A stretch of DNA of 64,000 bases from Bathymodiolus brooksi (taxonomy: Eukaryota > Mollusca > Bivalvia > Mytilida > Modiolidae), in contig OY804590.1 of NCBI GenBank assembly GCA_963680875.1, positions 18,660,886 to 18,724,885 on the forward strand, given 5' to 3'. Of this stretch, positions 24,585 through 35,420 are shown in pieces. Position 1 is the stretch's first letter; each line of letters opens with the position of its first letter. Under the pieces are notes generated by a model. That model saw only the letters and a program-made list of their open reading frames with translations, had not been told where the DNA came from and ran no database searches. The position numbers and the translations under genes were made by a program.

Positions 24585-25275
24585 AAAAACCAAAAAAATA
24601 CCACTCTGTGAGAACAATTGTAAAATCTAATAGAATAGCTGTAGAACCCCTAACACACAAATACCTGGCTTGGTACTGCCACGTCAATACGAAGTGGTAG
24701 TGTTAACTTTTTTTATGGATCCAAGAAATGTTCAAGAACTTTATTGAACAACACTCAGACATTATACAGTGCAACATGAGGCACAATATTAAATACAATA
24801 CAGTAAATGACGAATTAAACAGAAACAATATTACACAGAATTGAAAATGACATTATCATGATCTAAAAGCTACCTCACCAGAGTAATTTCAAAACTTAGA
24901 TTTTGTTTCTTAGTGTCATCTTGAAAATGAAAGAAATTACATGTACTTGATTTGATGATTTTATGTGATTTCATTCATTTCTACCTATTATTCTTAGATC
25001 ACATTTTACTGTAAATTGAATTTGAAGTTGCCATAGTTACTGGTACATCAATAAAATGAAAAACAAAAAATATACCACAACAATTCTAAAATCTAAAAGA
25101 AAAATATACCACAACAATTCTAAAATCTAAAAGAAAAATATACCACAACAATTCTAAAATCTAAAAGAAAAATTGCTACAAGAGGCAAAACTGATACCCT
25201 TAACACACATATATGTGACCACTCACTTTCCTGGCTTGGGACAGGCACTTAATAAGAAGTGGCGAGATTACACTA
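24585..25275 (+). repeat. two partial copies of a dispersed repeat with a 34-bp tandem inside
   Basis: Copies at about 24585-24720 and 25055-25270 share AAAAATGAAAAAC, ACAATT(G/C)TAAAATCTAA and AACACACA...CTGGCTTGG. In the second, a 34-bp piece (ATACCACAACAATTCTAAAA core) is repeated three times at 25061-25172. An inverted relative lies at 34650-34815. No coding content was seen. Confidence 0.6.
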
Positions 25276-25307
25276 GATTTAAGGGCCACAAACATTGTAA
25301 AAAAAAT

Positions 25308-25625
25308 GTTTATTATGCCCCCCTCAACGAAGTTGTAGGGGGGTATACTGGTTTCACCATGTCCGTCCGTCGGTCCGTCCGTCTGTAGACAAATCCTATG
25401 TCGTACGATAACTTGAGTTTTGTTTCTTAGAATCTTTTAAAATTTTATCAGCTGTTTACTGGTGAAGAGAGGAGGATCCCTTTCTTTTTTGACCTTTTCA
25501 CTTTTGTCGTTCCAGAGTTATTGGACTTGATATGACGGAAAATAGGATTTTTACCCTATGTCATATGATAACTTGGATAGTGTTTCTCAGAATGTTTTGA
25601 AATTTTATCAGCAGCTTACCGGTGA
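25308..25625 (+). repeat. hairpin-headed repeat element, short copy
   Basis: It opens with a hairpin (TATGCCCCCCTCAAC, loop GAA, then GTTGTAGGGGGGTATA; 25314-25347), followed by a CCGTCCGTC-type microsatellite at 25364-25385. Two diverged ~165-bp modules follow, each with CCTATGTC..ACGATAACTTG-type sequence and TTTCTTTTTTGACC or TTTCATTTTTG. It has the same architecture as the elements at 49293, 51007 and 55125. Confidence 0.65.
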
Positions 25626-26066
25626 AGAGAGGAGGGTCCCTTTCATTTTTGTTCGGAACAATCAGTAATGTTTTGGTTATGGAAATAGGTTGGACAGATG
25701 TGGGGAGCAGGGGGTATATCTTAGTGAGTTGTGCTCACAGTAATACTAGTTATAGAAGTGTTTTTATAATCGCTGTAGATAATATTATGTATATTTTATA
25801 TACTTTTCATTATATTTCTTATTTAAAGTTCAAGTCTAGTATAGTGTTAACAAATTATAACAGAAATACATATTTTTTATATTTATTGTGTATATACAAG
25901 CTAGGTATGTAGATTGATAGATCATTTAATCTTTAACCTTATAGAATATTTTATTTGATTATATATTTAAATATTAAATTCAAAATATGATTAATTTATT
26001 TATTTATTTTGTATTTTAGTTTATTGTTCCCTCTTGTCCATGATTGGGGTATGCACATCTCTTTAT

Positions 26067-26100
<34 letters not shown>

Positions 26101-26270
26101 CTGCATGCAGTCCTGATTGTGACCTATGTGTTTGACTTGTCTAGCTCAAAGAGTAGGTGCCTATTCCAGAGTGTCGGTACACAACAGTATAAATACAGGA
26201 TTCAGTACGTAACTATAAAGAAAATACTGTAAATTAAAAGTTGCATAATCAGATGTAGTGACCATATTGG
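25626..26270. other. intergenic DNA with a long poly-C tract
   Basis: AT-rich, with a 30-base C run at about 26068-26097. No gene was recognised. Confidence 0.6.
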
Positions 26271-26274
26271 ATAA

Positions 26275-26560
26275 TTGACAGGGCCAACGGATATAATTTT
26301 GAAAGAGGACCACTATGAAAAGGACTATTTTGACCAAATTTGGTTTCATACCTTCCAAGATTTTCAAAGATTTCCAATTTTTCAACCAATCGGAATCCAT
26401 GGTGGTCATTTTAGATGTTGGGCAATTGCAAGGTCACAAGACACAATTTTGGAAGAGAAACACCCAAGAGGTATCACATCCAAGTTTGATCTAATTTGGC
26501 CAATTGGTTCTTGAGAAGAAGATTAAAATGTAAAAAGTTAACAGACGACAGTGATTATTG
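26275..26560 (-). repeat. body of a hairpin-headed repeat, minus strand
   Basis: On the minus strand it reads CTGTCGTCTGTTAAC, TTTTTACATTTTAATCTTCT, TCTCAAGAACCAATTGGCC and then TTTTGACC/TTTGGT modules. This matches the start of the element at 49293 (CCGTTAACTTTTTGCATTTT). The hairpin head itself is not obvious here. Confidence 0.55.
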
Positions 26561-27507
26561 GTTTAATGCCAAGTCATACATTTTCTAGCTATATCATGGC
26601 AAGAACAATTCAAGTTGTACTTGGATGATGTCAGTTTGTATACAGACACAACACCTTAGTTCAATATTTATAGTACTTACTACTAGCTCATGGAAACAGT
26701 AGTCTTACAACCTTTCTTAAGAAAGTTTTGTATTCTTTGCTAGCACTTTGATAGAAATAAAATTGTCTTCAAATCGGAACCACAACAAATCATTTCAGAA
26801 ACTTTGTAGATTATTTAGGCCTATGATGTCTATCTGATTACAGTCAGTTCTTATAATATATGCTTCAATCTTTTCTGTGGGCATCCGCGAATTCATGGCT
26901 TTGAAAATGCAATTAATGAAATCAGAAAATCATCCGGAAACCAGCTGCTGTATTTATTGTTGACAAATATCATTGGAAGCAACTGTAAACACAACCAGTT
27001 GGAGAAAAGAATGGCCTTATTCTAGATGTACGATGTTGGACTACAAGAGACCCTTTGAAAGATAATATCTTGATTTTTAACGGATCATTTTTTTACAGTG
27101 TAAACCTTTAAAGATCCAGTATGATTCTCCTTCGATTCGAACAAGTCATCTCATTTCGTGAATTCTACTGTTTGTATCGATATCGCTTCCAGGGTTTTCC
27201 TCCGCTAAGATAACATATTCTATTATCTTATATATAATTAGCTTATATAAAAGGCTAAGTAGTTCATGCTCCACTAGTAGTACCCGTCGTGTTACTGTTA
27301 AACCACATGAACATCACGTGATAAGAACCGGTAGACCTAAATAAATACAAATAATAACAAATGGTTGAAAGACGAACAGAACATAGTTTTCAAGTGTTTA
27401 GTGGCTCTTTAAGTTTGTTTGTTTTCTTTTCTTTTCTGGTATGCGTTCGCAAATATTCTCTTCCTTGTAATCTTGCCAATATGGAAAAATATACTTTAGT
27501 TATTACT
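26561..27507. other. intergenic DNA, no gene recognised
   Basis: Only a diverged copy of the CTCCGG-type repeat module at about 27250-27300 (GCTCCACTAGTAGTACCCG, TCGTGTTACTG) was recognised. Confidence 0.6.
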
Positions 27508-27619
27508 CAGTGGCGGATTCAAGGGGGGTTGGGGGGGGGGGTCTTTGGGGGCTTCAGCAAATGTTGCTGTATTAAAAAAAAATTACACGAGTTTCCGTTT
27601 TGAAAATATATAAATATAG

Positions 27620-27761
27620 CACTGTTTGTTCAAAAGACGCTGATCAACATGATCAAAGTATTATGTGCAACTCTTGTTTGGAGTGGTATCATGTAACATG
27701 CGCCCGTTTGAAAAATCCTCCAAAATCGAAGTTTTGGTTTTGCTCATTTTGCAAAGAGTAA
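27620..27761 (+). pseudogene. PHD-finger-like coding fragment inside the hAT element
   Basis: A 46-codon frame ends in TAA at 27759-27761. The product has C, then MCNSC, EWYH, a Cys three residues later, a gap of about 14 residues, then WFCSFC. That is the second half of the PHD spacing (C-x2-C, W-Y-H-x2-C, W-x-C-x2-C). Only one Cys of the first pair is visible; a TATAG acceptor-like site sits just before it, so the rest may have been on another exon. PHD fingers bind histone tails in host proteins and also occur in some transposon proteins. Whether it belongs to the hAT or was captured is open. Confidence 0.5.
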
Positions 27762-27980
27762 ATTTTGTGTACATTTCACATGCAAGTTTGTGTAATCAAT
27801 TAATTATATAAGAGAACTGTACTTTTCATGTGTAGATTTTCCACAACTTTTTAATATCTATTGAATTAAAGACTACACATGTTACTGTATTAAAACAATG
27901 TAAAGTGTACATATTTATCTAATATTAAATTATTTCTGCAAGATGTCATATTTTTCAGTACTATTTCTAAGTACATTAAA

Positions 27981-28034
27981 GGTCCGGACAAATAGCCAAA
28001 ACATGATGTATAGGCTATTTGCCCGGGTCCGGAC
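27981..28034. repeat. short inverted repeat
   Basis: GGTCCGGACAAATAGCC is mirrored by GGCTATTTGCCCGGGTCCGGAC around a ~15-base loop, inside the hAT element. A further GAATAGCC follows. Confidence 0.55.
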
Positions 28035-28237
28035 GAATAGCCACATCGATAAAATAATTAAAATTAATTAGAAAAATAATAGATTTATTAGATTTTTTCA
28101 TGCTATTGCTCAGACCCTTGAGCACTTTACAAAACTGCCAAAACACACATACACCAGACCAGGAGCAGCTGATGTAACTTCTTTGTTGTATTCCGTTTGC
28201 AACTTTGATTTGTCGTAGCCATTGTTATTGTTCAAAT

Positions 28238-28626
28238 ATGCTTGGCTTTAAGAAAGGCCTCAACAGATCACTACAAGAGAGATCACTTGACATAGGCAGA
28301 GCCTTAACAAGCGAAACTTTAGTTCAGAGCTGACTAGAAGACTGTAGAGCAAATGTTGAACAATTCAACCGCCAGTGATTTGTGTGGAGTGTTAAAATCT
28401 GTGAACCGCTAGACATAGGGGTTAAGAAACTAGTATACACGTGAGACAAATAATGAGAGATCATGTTCAAGTAGAGGGTGAAGATTACTTTAGGAAGTCA
28501 ATAACTGTACCTTTTCTCGAATATACACTAAATGAAATAAAAACAAGATTTACCGATTTACACACCAGAACCGCTTTGGGGCTACAGTTGGTTCCATCTA
28601 TTTTGAAAATATTGCCGCATAGTTGA
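28238..28626 (+). pseudogene. hAT-type transposase remnant (ZMYM1 / 52-kDa-repressor-like)
   Basis: Two frames carry pieces of one protein. The first (from ATG 28238) reads GFKKGLNRSLQERSLDIGRA and later NVEQFNRQ before a stop. The second (28441-28626) reads RQIMRDHVQVEGEDYFRKS, then VPFLEYTLNEIKTRFTD. The RQ..R, EDYFR(K/R) and I..R(F) spacing matches the transposase core of hAT elements and of hAT-derived genes such as ZMYM1. A frameshift near 28430 and several stops make it non-functional. The N-terminal zinc finger and the dimerisation region are missing. Confidence 0.6.
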
Positions 28627-28670
28627 GCCCCCCCTCCCCCACGTCAAAAGAGTCTCTGGATCCGCCCCTG

Positions 28671-29903
28671 AAATTACATATAAATCCATTAAAGCTGCTA
28701 CTCATAAAAATGTGCTATGCGTACCCAAACCATTAAAAAAACTTTGTAAATGTAATATTATATTTATTGATTAATATATTGACTTTCAGTAGGTAGACAC
28801 ACTCAAGCTGCTACCGCGTCGGAAATTAAAAAATTAAAAGCATCCTCTCGCCACACAATATAAATCTGAATTGTTTAGGTACATGTGGTTTGTGAGGAGC
28901 GAACCTGTGAATTTGATGTAAAGGTTCAACTCTGAAATATTGCTGAAAGTGGCGTTAAGCACAATAAATCAAATCAAATCAAATCAAATCAGTATACGTA
29001 CTGCAACAAAGTTATCAATTACAAACAGGTGTTGCAGGAACTCAATATTGACGATTTCAAGTCTAAATCTACTGATCATGATTGACCTGTGCAAATTCCG
29101 TATTCATATATAATCCTACTCCATTACAAATATGTTGTTTTCCCTGTTGACAAGGCCCCCAACAATTAGTGATTTAGCTTGGCAGTAAATGTTGTGGATG
29201 CTTTAAAGTTAAGAAGTTCGGCCGAAAACGATTTTGAGCATTAATTTTAAAACCTCATTTCGCTATTGTTTACGTTGATATTTTCTGCAAAATAATTTAG
29301 AAAGCTGTGACGCAACGTCAGATATTGCTACCATTAACTGTAACAGTCAAAAGACGTAAAAGACGTTCACTATTTTCCTTTTTATAGAAAACCCAAATAA
29401 GCCAAGGAAATTTGATGCGGCATCTATGTATTAAAAAATATTTTTTAGATAAAAACTTTTTGGAACGGATAAACTGAACGCAGCATGATAAAAGAGCAAA
29501 AATTTTCAGGGAAGGCGACAATATTTTTAAAATCAATTTCTAAATATTTCAAGGCGACGGAATGAAAAAAAAAAAGAAAAAGAAAAAAAAAGAAATACTA
29601 ATTTGGTGTGGCCATTTTAGTTATTTTCTAATAGGTAAACCCCTGTTTCAGACCGATCACATTGGATCCTTTTCAAATGTTTTGATTTTATCTGCACTGA
29701 AGAGACATGTATTGTCGAAATGGCCATCTGCAGAATAAAAAATGGCTGCAGTTTCAGTACTTTCTTATTTTCTAAAACAATTTATGCACAGATAAACCTA
29801 GAAACTTTTCCTTAGATTTTTTTTTGGTTATTATCTGTTAAATATTTCTATAATATGAAAATAAACTGAACAATATGTCAAAGATTTGATAAGTTATTTT
29901 TTA
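28671..29903. other. intergenic DNA with a SINE tail
   Basis: A SINE 3' tail lies at about 28925-28990 (GAAATATTGCTGAAAGTGG, then a repeated AAATC tail). An A-rich stretch lies at 29563-29595. Nothing else was recognised. Confidence 0.6.
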
Positions 29904-32510
29904 TTAAATATCGTCAAGTGATGCTAATATATTCATATGTATGTCTTCGTTTAGTTTAATTTTGTTTCCTGTCTTCGTTAGGTCAGATTCGGTTAAGATG
30001 TATCTACCGGAAATATAATAATTGATTGCGACTCTTTTCGGAATAAGTTTGTACGAAAAATCCCGCTTACTAACAATATCGTAGTAAAATCCTTTCACAA
30101 CACTCGCACCTCTAGGAAAAGAAATACCCGTCATCCTTTACGTTTTGACTTAATATTTCTGGTTCAGCTACAGTTTTCATTAAATAGAAATCGGATTCGT
30201 CATCCTCCGCGACAACGTCTATTATTGTGTCACTTGTTATCAAGTCTGATAAAGTTTCGCCACTGTTGAATGTATGATCATCTGAACTGCTGCTGTCGTC
30301 TGTGCAAAGTTCGCGGATAACTTTAACAGGTCGGGAGCGAAAGTTAAGGCAAGATCACAAGTGTAACAGGACAAGTCAGACACTATTAATTCAGATCTAT
30401 TTAGAGTTGTTCATACACAGTGAATCTTTCGGATGTCGGGAATACTTTTGAAATTTTGTACATTATTCCGCGGAACTGACTCTACATATCTAAACATTCT
30501 TCGTTTACATCCGGTTGATTTTAGTTGTTGCAAATTTTTATTACAAAAGTCAAACAAATCTTTTCCGTTTTGAATAGAGATTCGACCACGAATTACGGAC
30601 AAGTCCGGCTCTCTCTTGATATACCCCCGGCTGCGTCCTGGGCACCTTTTGCATGGGCAGTTTCGAAAAAATTTCTTATTACCGACTCATATCCTAATTC
30701 TGAAACAGTAGTTGCCAAAACACCAAAGCAATGTCGGTTCTTACAATTGCGTGGCGCAGCCATCATGGAATTCGTGCAGAACTTTTGGATTGTAGTTGAT
30801 CCTAAGTAAATATTCTGAAACCTTTTTTTTTAACATAATGTGCATAGTGCTGGTCGCGTTTGTCATCTTCACTTATAACAAAAAATTCCTCTTTGATAAT
30901 AACTGGAATATCGACTGTACTTTCGATACTATCAACCTCAAGAACAGCGTGGCGGTATAGTAGTGTTACATGTATAGATACTTCAATTTTCTGAAAATAT
31001 CCCGTTTGGATTTCAGTTTTATCAAAATATCTGTAACTTTCGGAGTAATCATTTATAGTTATACAGTGTCAGATTCTGAGGTAAGTTATCTAATAAGGAT
31101 CGCAACTGTTCAGACTCCCAGGATGCGCTAAATTGGTGGTATGGAAAACTACGAAGAATCTGTTAAAAATAGGAGAATATTTCATACGATTTACTTGTTT
31201 TCTTCACGAGCATAAGTTTTCTAATGGATTTTAAACCAGGCTTTAGATTTACGCATTCATATCGTTCTCACTGAACATCGGGCAATTGTTCCTTATCAAC
31301 CTTTTCTTCTTCCATTAAATTCAAATTATTCACGCCACAATTTTCGCAATTCCTTTTTAAACATTTAAGTTTATGAACATTTTCTGAATTTTGACAAAGG
31401 GTTTCAGCGACAAGCTCGTTGAGATTTTCATAAACTTTAAATTCCCCGTTCAAAATTGGGTTGTTTTTAAGTACTTTTCGTCTGAAGTCCATGCAACTTT
31501 TGAAAATACCACGGATTTCTATATGATATCTACAATAACATGTTTGTTTATCTTTGGGGCGTATGGGTTGAACGAAAAACGGTTTAAAGTTTTTCAAATG
31601 ACTGTTGGCAAATTTTAACAGTAGGATTGTTTCCCTAAAAGCTAGAAATACCTCTGTTTGTGTCTTTTCTAGTACAAACACCGCATGCGTTACAAATTGC
31701 TTTGGCCCAGTCCTCATTCTTTTTATGTCACTTTTGTTACCCGTAGGTCTAGACGCGCCAGGAGAACTCCAAAAATCATACACGAGTTTTTTTTCTGTTC
31801 ATCACTTAAAGCATCTGATCTGGTTTTGCGCTTTGTAAAATTCCATGACGCATTGTCTGATTTCAAAAGTGAGGCTCGGTGTTGCCTACCTCTCGACTCA
31901 ACCTTTTGTTATTTAGCCCTAAATTTCTACTCACATGCTTCTTACTGATTTTTTCTGAACTAATTGATGTAGTAAGAACGTTTATAATTGTTAGTGCTGT
32001 TTTAGAACCCTGCTTTTTGGTTGTTAAAATTATTTCTTGTATATTTTCAATAATAGTCGAATTCATTGCATTGACCTTTTTTTCTTCTGGACTTTTTATT
32101 ACATTCATATTTCTCAAAATCTGAACAGTTGGCGATTTCTGATCTTTGGTATATGCGGAGAGAACGGCGGCGCGCTTGACGGGTGTTTTCGGTAGCGATT
32201 CTTTTATCTTCCGTTTTTAAACGGCGTTTCTGTGGTATCAAATTCCAAACCTTCAAGCTCTAGGTTAGCTTCCGTCGGCTGTTTTACTTTTTCGCGATAA
32301 AAATTTTTCCGATTTCTTTCCTTGATCTTTCTTTGTTTTTCTTTTTCTCGTTCTGTTCTTTTCCTCTCGGTTTCTTTACTGATTTTTGTGTGATTTGTTT
32401 TTTCAACTCTCCTGGACTCTTTTCTTTGTTTTTTGCGTTTTTGTTTATTTCTTTTACCTCTTTTCTTCTCTAAATACCATTGCTTTCTTTCTGCACCTGT
32501 GCCATGAAAA
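29904..32510 (-). pseudogene. decayed transposase-like gene (DDE-type suspected), minus strand
   Basis: Minus-strand frames join, with breaks, into one long protein of a family I recognise from bivalve and cnidarian genomes but cannot name. In order: a Lys/Arg-rich N-terminus (32505-32257); a segment reading SPEEKK (32117-31863); DFWSSPGASRPTGNKSD and a Cys/His region CYCRYH...CENC (31783-31268); DYSESY (about 31050); HEFHDGC (about 30770); FFETAHAKG then DAAGG (about 30665-30625); an acidic linker; and a C-terminal basic domain (30134-29904). The three Asp/His-containing motifs suggest a DDE-type nuclease fold; that is inference. Breaks: stops near 32217, 31266 and 31150 and frame changes near 31865, 31060 and 30135. 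No flanking inverted ends were identified. Confidence 0.6.
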
Positions 32511-33769
32511 AAGGCTTTTGATAAAACTCAACAGCATGTTTTAAATTTTGAATGACGAAATTAAAATAATTTGAATTTACTGAAAAACGGATGAGCGACT
32601 AGAAATGGAATTTCAAAAACGACCGGACATTTTTGTCACTCGCGGAAAGAAAGAGGAAACATAAATCATATACTGTGATACTAAGCCTTAAGTTTTTCTT
32701 CATTTTCGATGAGTTTAGCAGACACATGATTATTACGCACGGTGTAGGCAAGGAAAAATAACAAGCCATTTGTACTTTGATGGACGTTCTCGTAAGGATT
32801 TGCTGATGTCACCACATAATATACTCTGCAAACATATTACAATCACTTATTTCCACCTTTTCATATAAATGTCCCTTCATTTTGAATCTATTATTTTTTT
32901 TTTGCTATGGGAGAACACGCAAAACACATTGAACTTATAAGGGGCTATGGTTTTACCTCGCGTCAAATTTTTTTTTTTTGTGCACAGATCGAAACAATAT
33001 TTTTTGTTTTTCCGACTCTTCGAAATGGTTTCGAGCCCCACACCTCACATCCGGCTGATCTCATGTTTTAAGGTTTCCAGACGCCAAAGCAATGCATGCA
33101 GGGTTAGCATAGGTCAATTCGCTTTATAACAGCCCGGGGTTTACTCCCACGACAATCTGGTAGTCACTGTATGTCGGTCAAAAACTCACTAGAACTTGTG
33201 TTGTACTTATTGCCAATATGGAGGATTGTCTGCGAACTCAACGAGAATACGCACAACAAAAATACCAATTCTTTAAATCCGGGCATCGTGGAATTTTATA
33301 ATTGAAAGAATTGAAACGAGTGTCATCTGGAGTTTACCTCTGTTGCAAGGGAATATTGAAATCTGTCGCATATGACTACGGAAAATGAAAGTAGAGTTAT
33401 GATTTAGTGTCAAAAATTATCAGGGGTGAATAAAATCACAATATATTTAGCTTCTGTCTATTAGACATCAAATAATTAATTTGCCTTGAAGTCTATGTAG
33501 AAACCCTAGGATCATCTTTGGATTCAACTTTAAGCATTTTCGCATCACAAATACTGATCATTGATGGCTCAATAACATACACATGTAATGTGATATCGCT
33601 CCGGATAGATAAGAAAAGTAAAAGAATTAGTCCAACTGTGTTTCATGAAAAAGAATGGCCAACTTAGATCATACAAATACCTTGTCGTAGGAATGGGCAA
33701 TCTAACTAAAAAAAATAACCACTCTGATTCTGCCTAAAAGTTCTCTGAAACAGATATCATCATAATACT
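32511..33769. other. intergenic DNA, no gene recognised
   Basis: No repeat family, splice-supported exon or RNA gene could be identified. Confidence 0.55.
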
Positions 33770-34310
33770 CGAGTCTTTGATTGACAACATGTTTGTTATA
33801 TTTAGTGGACGTGTCTATCAACAGACACTCGGCGTACCTATATGGATACAAACTTTGCTCCTCTTCTCGCCAACATGTTAATTTATTCGTACGAGGTAGA
33901 TTTTATACAAGGGCTTCTGAAGAAAAACGAAAAGCCAATTTACTTTCACGTTCTGCTATATAGATGATGTCCTTTCACTAAATAATTCTACTAAGCTTGG
34001 TGAGTTTGTTGATAGTATAAATCTATCCAATTGAACTTGAAATAAAGCGGGATATCGCAAACACAGATAGGTCTGCATCATACCTTGATCTATATATCTA
34101 AATTGACAGTGAGGGTGGGTTAAGAACGAAATTTTATAACAAAAAAGATTATTTCAATTTTCCCATTGTGAACTTTCCATTTATAAATATGTATCAACAT
34201 TGCAGCGGCACATGCATGTGGAGTATATATTTCAGTTGATCCGATATTCCAGAGCCCGTGGTTCCTATCAGGATTTCTTTGATAGAGGGTTGCTGCTAAC
34301 AAGGTCGCCA
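33770..34310 (+). pseudogene. reverse-transcriptase fragment (Penelope- or LINE-like)
   Basis: Pieces in shifting frames match a reverse transcriptase common in bivalve genomes: LIDNMFVIFSGRVYQQTLG then VPIWT (the family has a IPMGT-type motif), the catalytic YIDDVLSLNN (YIDD codons at 33956-33967), and, after frameshifts, QLIRYSRARGSYQDFFDRG then LLLTR. Stops and frameshifts make it dead, and both ends are truncated. I cannot decide between a Penelope-like element and a LINE. Confidence 0.65.
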
Positions 34311-34365
34311 CCATAACTTGGTTAACTGGAGTATAACGCTCAATGATGAGTACACTCTGTACACG

Positions 34366-34480
34366 GAAGAAGAAGAAGAAGAAGAAGAAGAAGAAGAAGA
34401 AGAAGAAGAAGAAGAAGAAGAAGAAGAAGAAGAAGAAGAAGAAGAAGAAGAAGAAGAAGAAGAAGAAGAAGAAGAAGAAG
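34366..34480 (+). repeat. (GAA)n microsatellite, about 38 repeats
   Basis: An uninterrupted GAA/GAAGAA run. It creates long poly-Glu, poly-Lys and (reverse strand) poly-Phe open frames that are not genes. It lies at the 3' side of the reverse-transcriptase remnant. Confidence 0.95.
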
Positions 34481-34569
34481 ATAACTTGCTTAACAGTTAC
34501 GGTGTCACAAATGACCATGCATATGTTCCACTTGTCCTTTCCTCATTTATGACTAATCATCGGCTTTGT

Positions 34570-34815
34570 AACTAGAGTAACACGACGGATGTAAGTAGTG
34601 GAGTAGGAACTGTCAACCCTTCCGGAGAACCCGAGTTCACCCCCGGTTTTTACTTGGGTTCGTGTTTTTTTTTATTGAAATGTAGGAAAGTGAGCGGTCA
34701 CGTATTTGTATGTTAGAGGTATCGATTTTGTCTCTTTCTACGCCGGATTTTGATACTTGATTTTGGAATTGTTCTGACAGTCTGGTATTTTTTGTTTTTC
34801 ATTTGTTTTTTTTAT
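34570..34815 (-). repeat. dispersed bivalve repeat, minus strand
   Basis: On the minus strand this contains the ATGAAAAACAAAAAATACC end, the AATTCCAAAATCAAGTATC block, AACATACAAATACGTGACC, an A run, and the CTCCGGAAGGGTTGACAG module with TCCTACTCCACTA. It therefore joins the modules seen separately at 1-560 and 24585-25275 into one longer element. Confidence 0.55.
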
Positions 34816-34977
34816 CTCCTGTAAGAAAACAAACCAAGTCTAATCATTGATCAAACTTATTGGGTTAAAGAAAATGGAACTAGATCCATTTCTTATATTT
34901 ATTTTTTTCTCAAAAAGTTGTAGCAATTAATGTCCTCCTATCGGTTGGAGCAATATACAAAAATACAAGTACAATAT

Positions 34978-35139
34978 GCACATGCGCACCATACCGGAAG
35001 TGCAATCGACTCCATTCGTCGATATGTTGAGAATGCAACGTGGCTAAATATGTTCAAAACACTGTATTTAAAAACAATTTAGTACCAAATTAGTGTAAAG
35101 TTTCAAAGGTCTTTGTACATACGTTGATTAGTTACACAG
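34978..35139 (+). promoter_or_regulatory. candidate RER1 promoter and non-coding first exon
   Basis: Two motifs of animal housekeeping promoters sit close together: an NRF1-like GCACATGCGCAC (34978-34989) and a perfect ETS/GABP site ACCGGAAGTG (34993-35002). A CAG|GTAAAT donor follows at 35139/35140. RER1 coding exon 1 opens with an acceptor and only ten bases before its ATG, so a non-coding exon upstream is required. Its placement here is inference. Confidence 0.3.
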
Positions 35140-35420
35140 GTAAATGCTTATCAGTGCTCAAACTGTAAATAGAGTCCTTAAATATATCCGATCGTGACGC
35201 CGGCATCTCGTTCAGGATTTCAGACTTTAATTTGTCAGTTTCGGTATGCTTAGTAAGTAGGGACTGTCCTGTCAAAAATCACAAATTTTGTATCTTACAA
35301 ATTGTGGCCTACTTTTCACTTTGTGTCATGTAAAATTAGTCTCTTCGACGACTTTTTGATGTGTTTACATACTATTAATGTCATGAAGACATAATGATAA
35401 ATAAGATTACAATCTTAGTA

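Larger units (their letters stand above)
27508..28670 (+). mobile_element. degraded hAT DNA transposon
   Basis: The ends are inverted: CAGTGGCGGATTCAAGGGGG at the left and, at the right, CTCTGGATCCGCCCCTG, whose complement is CAGGGGCGGATCCAGAG. CAGTGGCGGATCCA-type ends are a hallmark of hAT elements. Flanking octamers (TTATTACT, AAATTACA) share ATTAC, which fits a decayed 8-bp target duplication. Inside are a transposase-like remnant (28238-28626) and a PHD-finger-like reading frame (27620-27761). At 1163 bp it is shorter than autonomous hATs, so it is deleted. Confidence 0.75.

Noticed and set aside
25173..25912. Open frames of 71 and 96 codons
   Set aside because: They cover repeat sequence (the hairpin-headed element and its flank) and show no protein family features.
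31391..32124. Plus-strand open frames of 75-87 codons
   Set aside because: They are antisense shadows of the decayed minus-strand transposase-like gene, which has the recognisable motifs.
34120..34575. Open frames with poly-Phe, poly-Glu or poly-Lys
   Set aside because: These are readings of the (GAA)n microsatellite in different frames.
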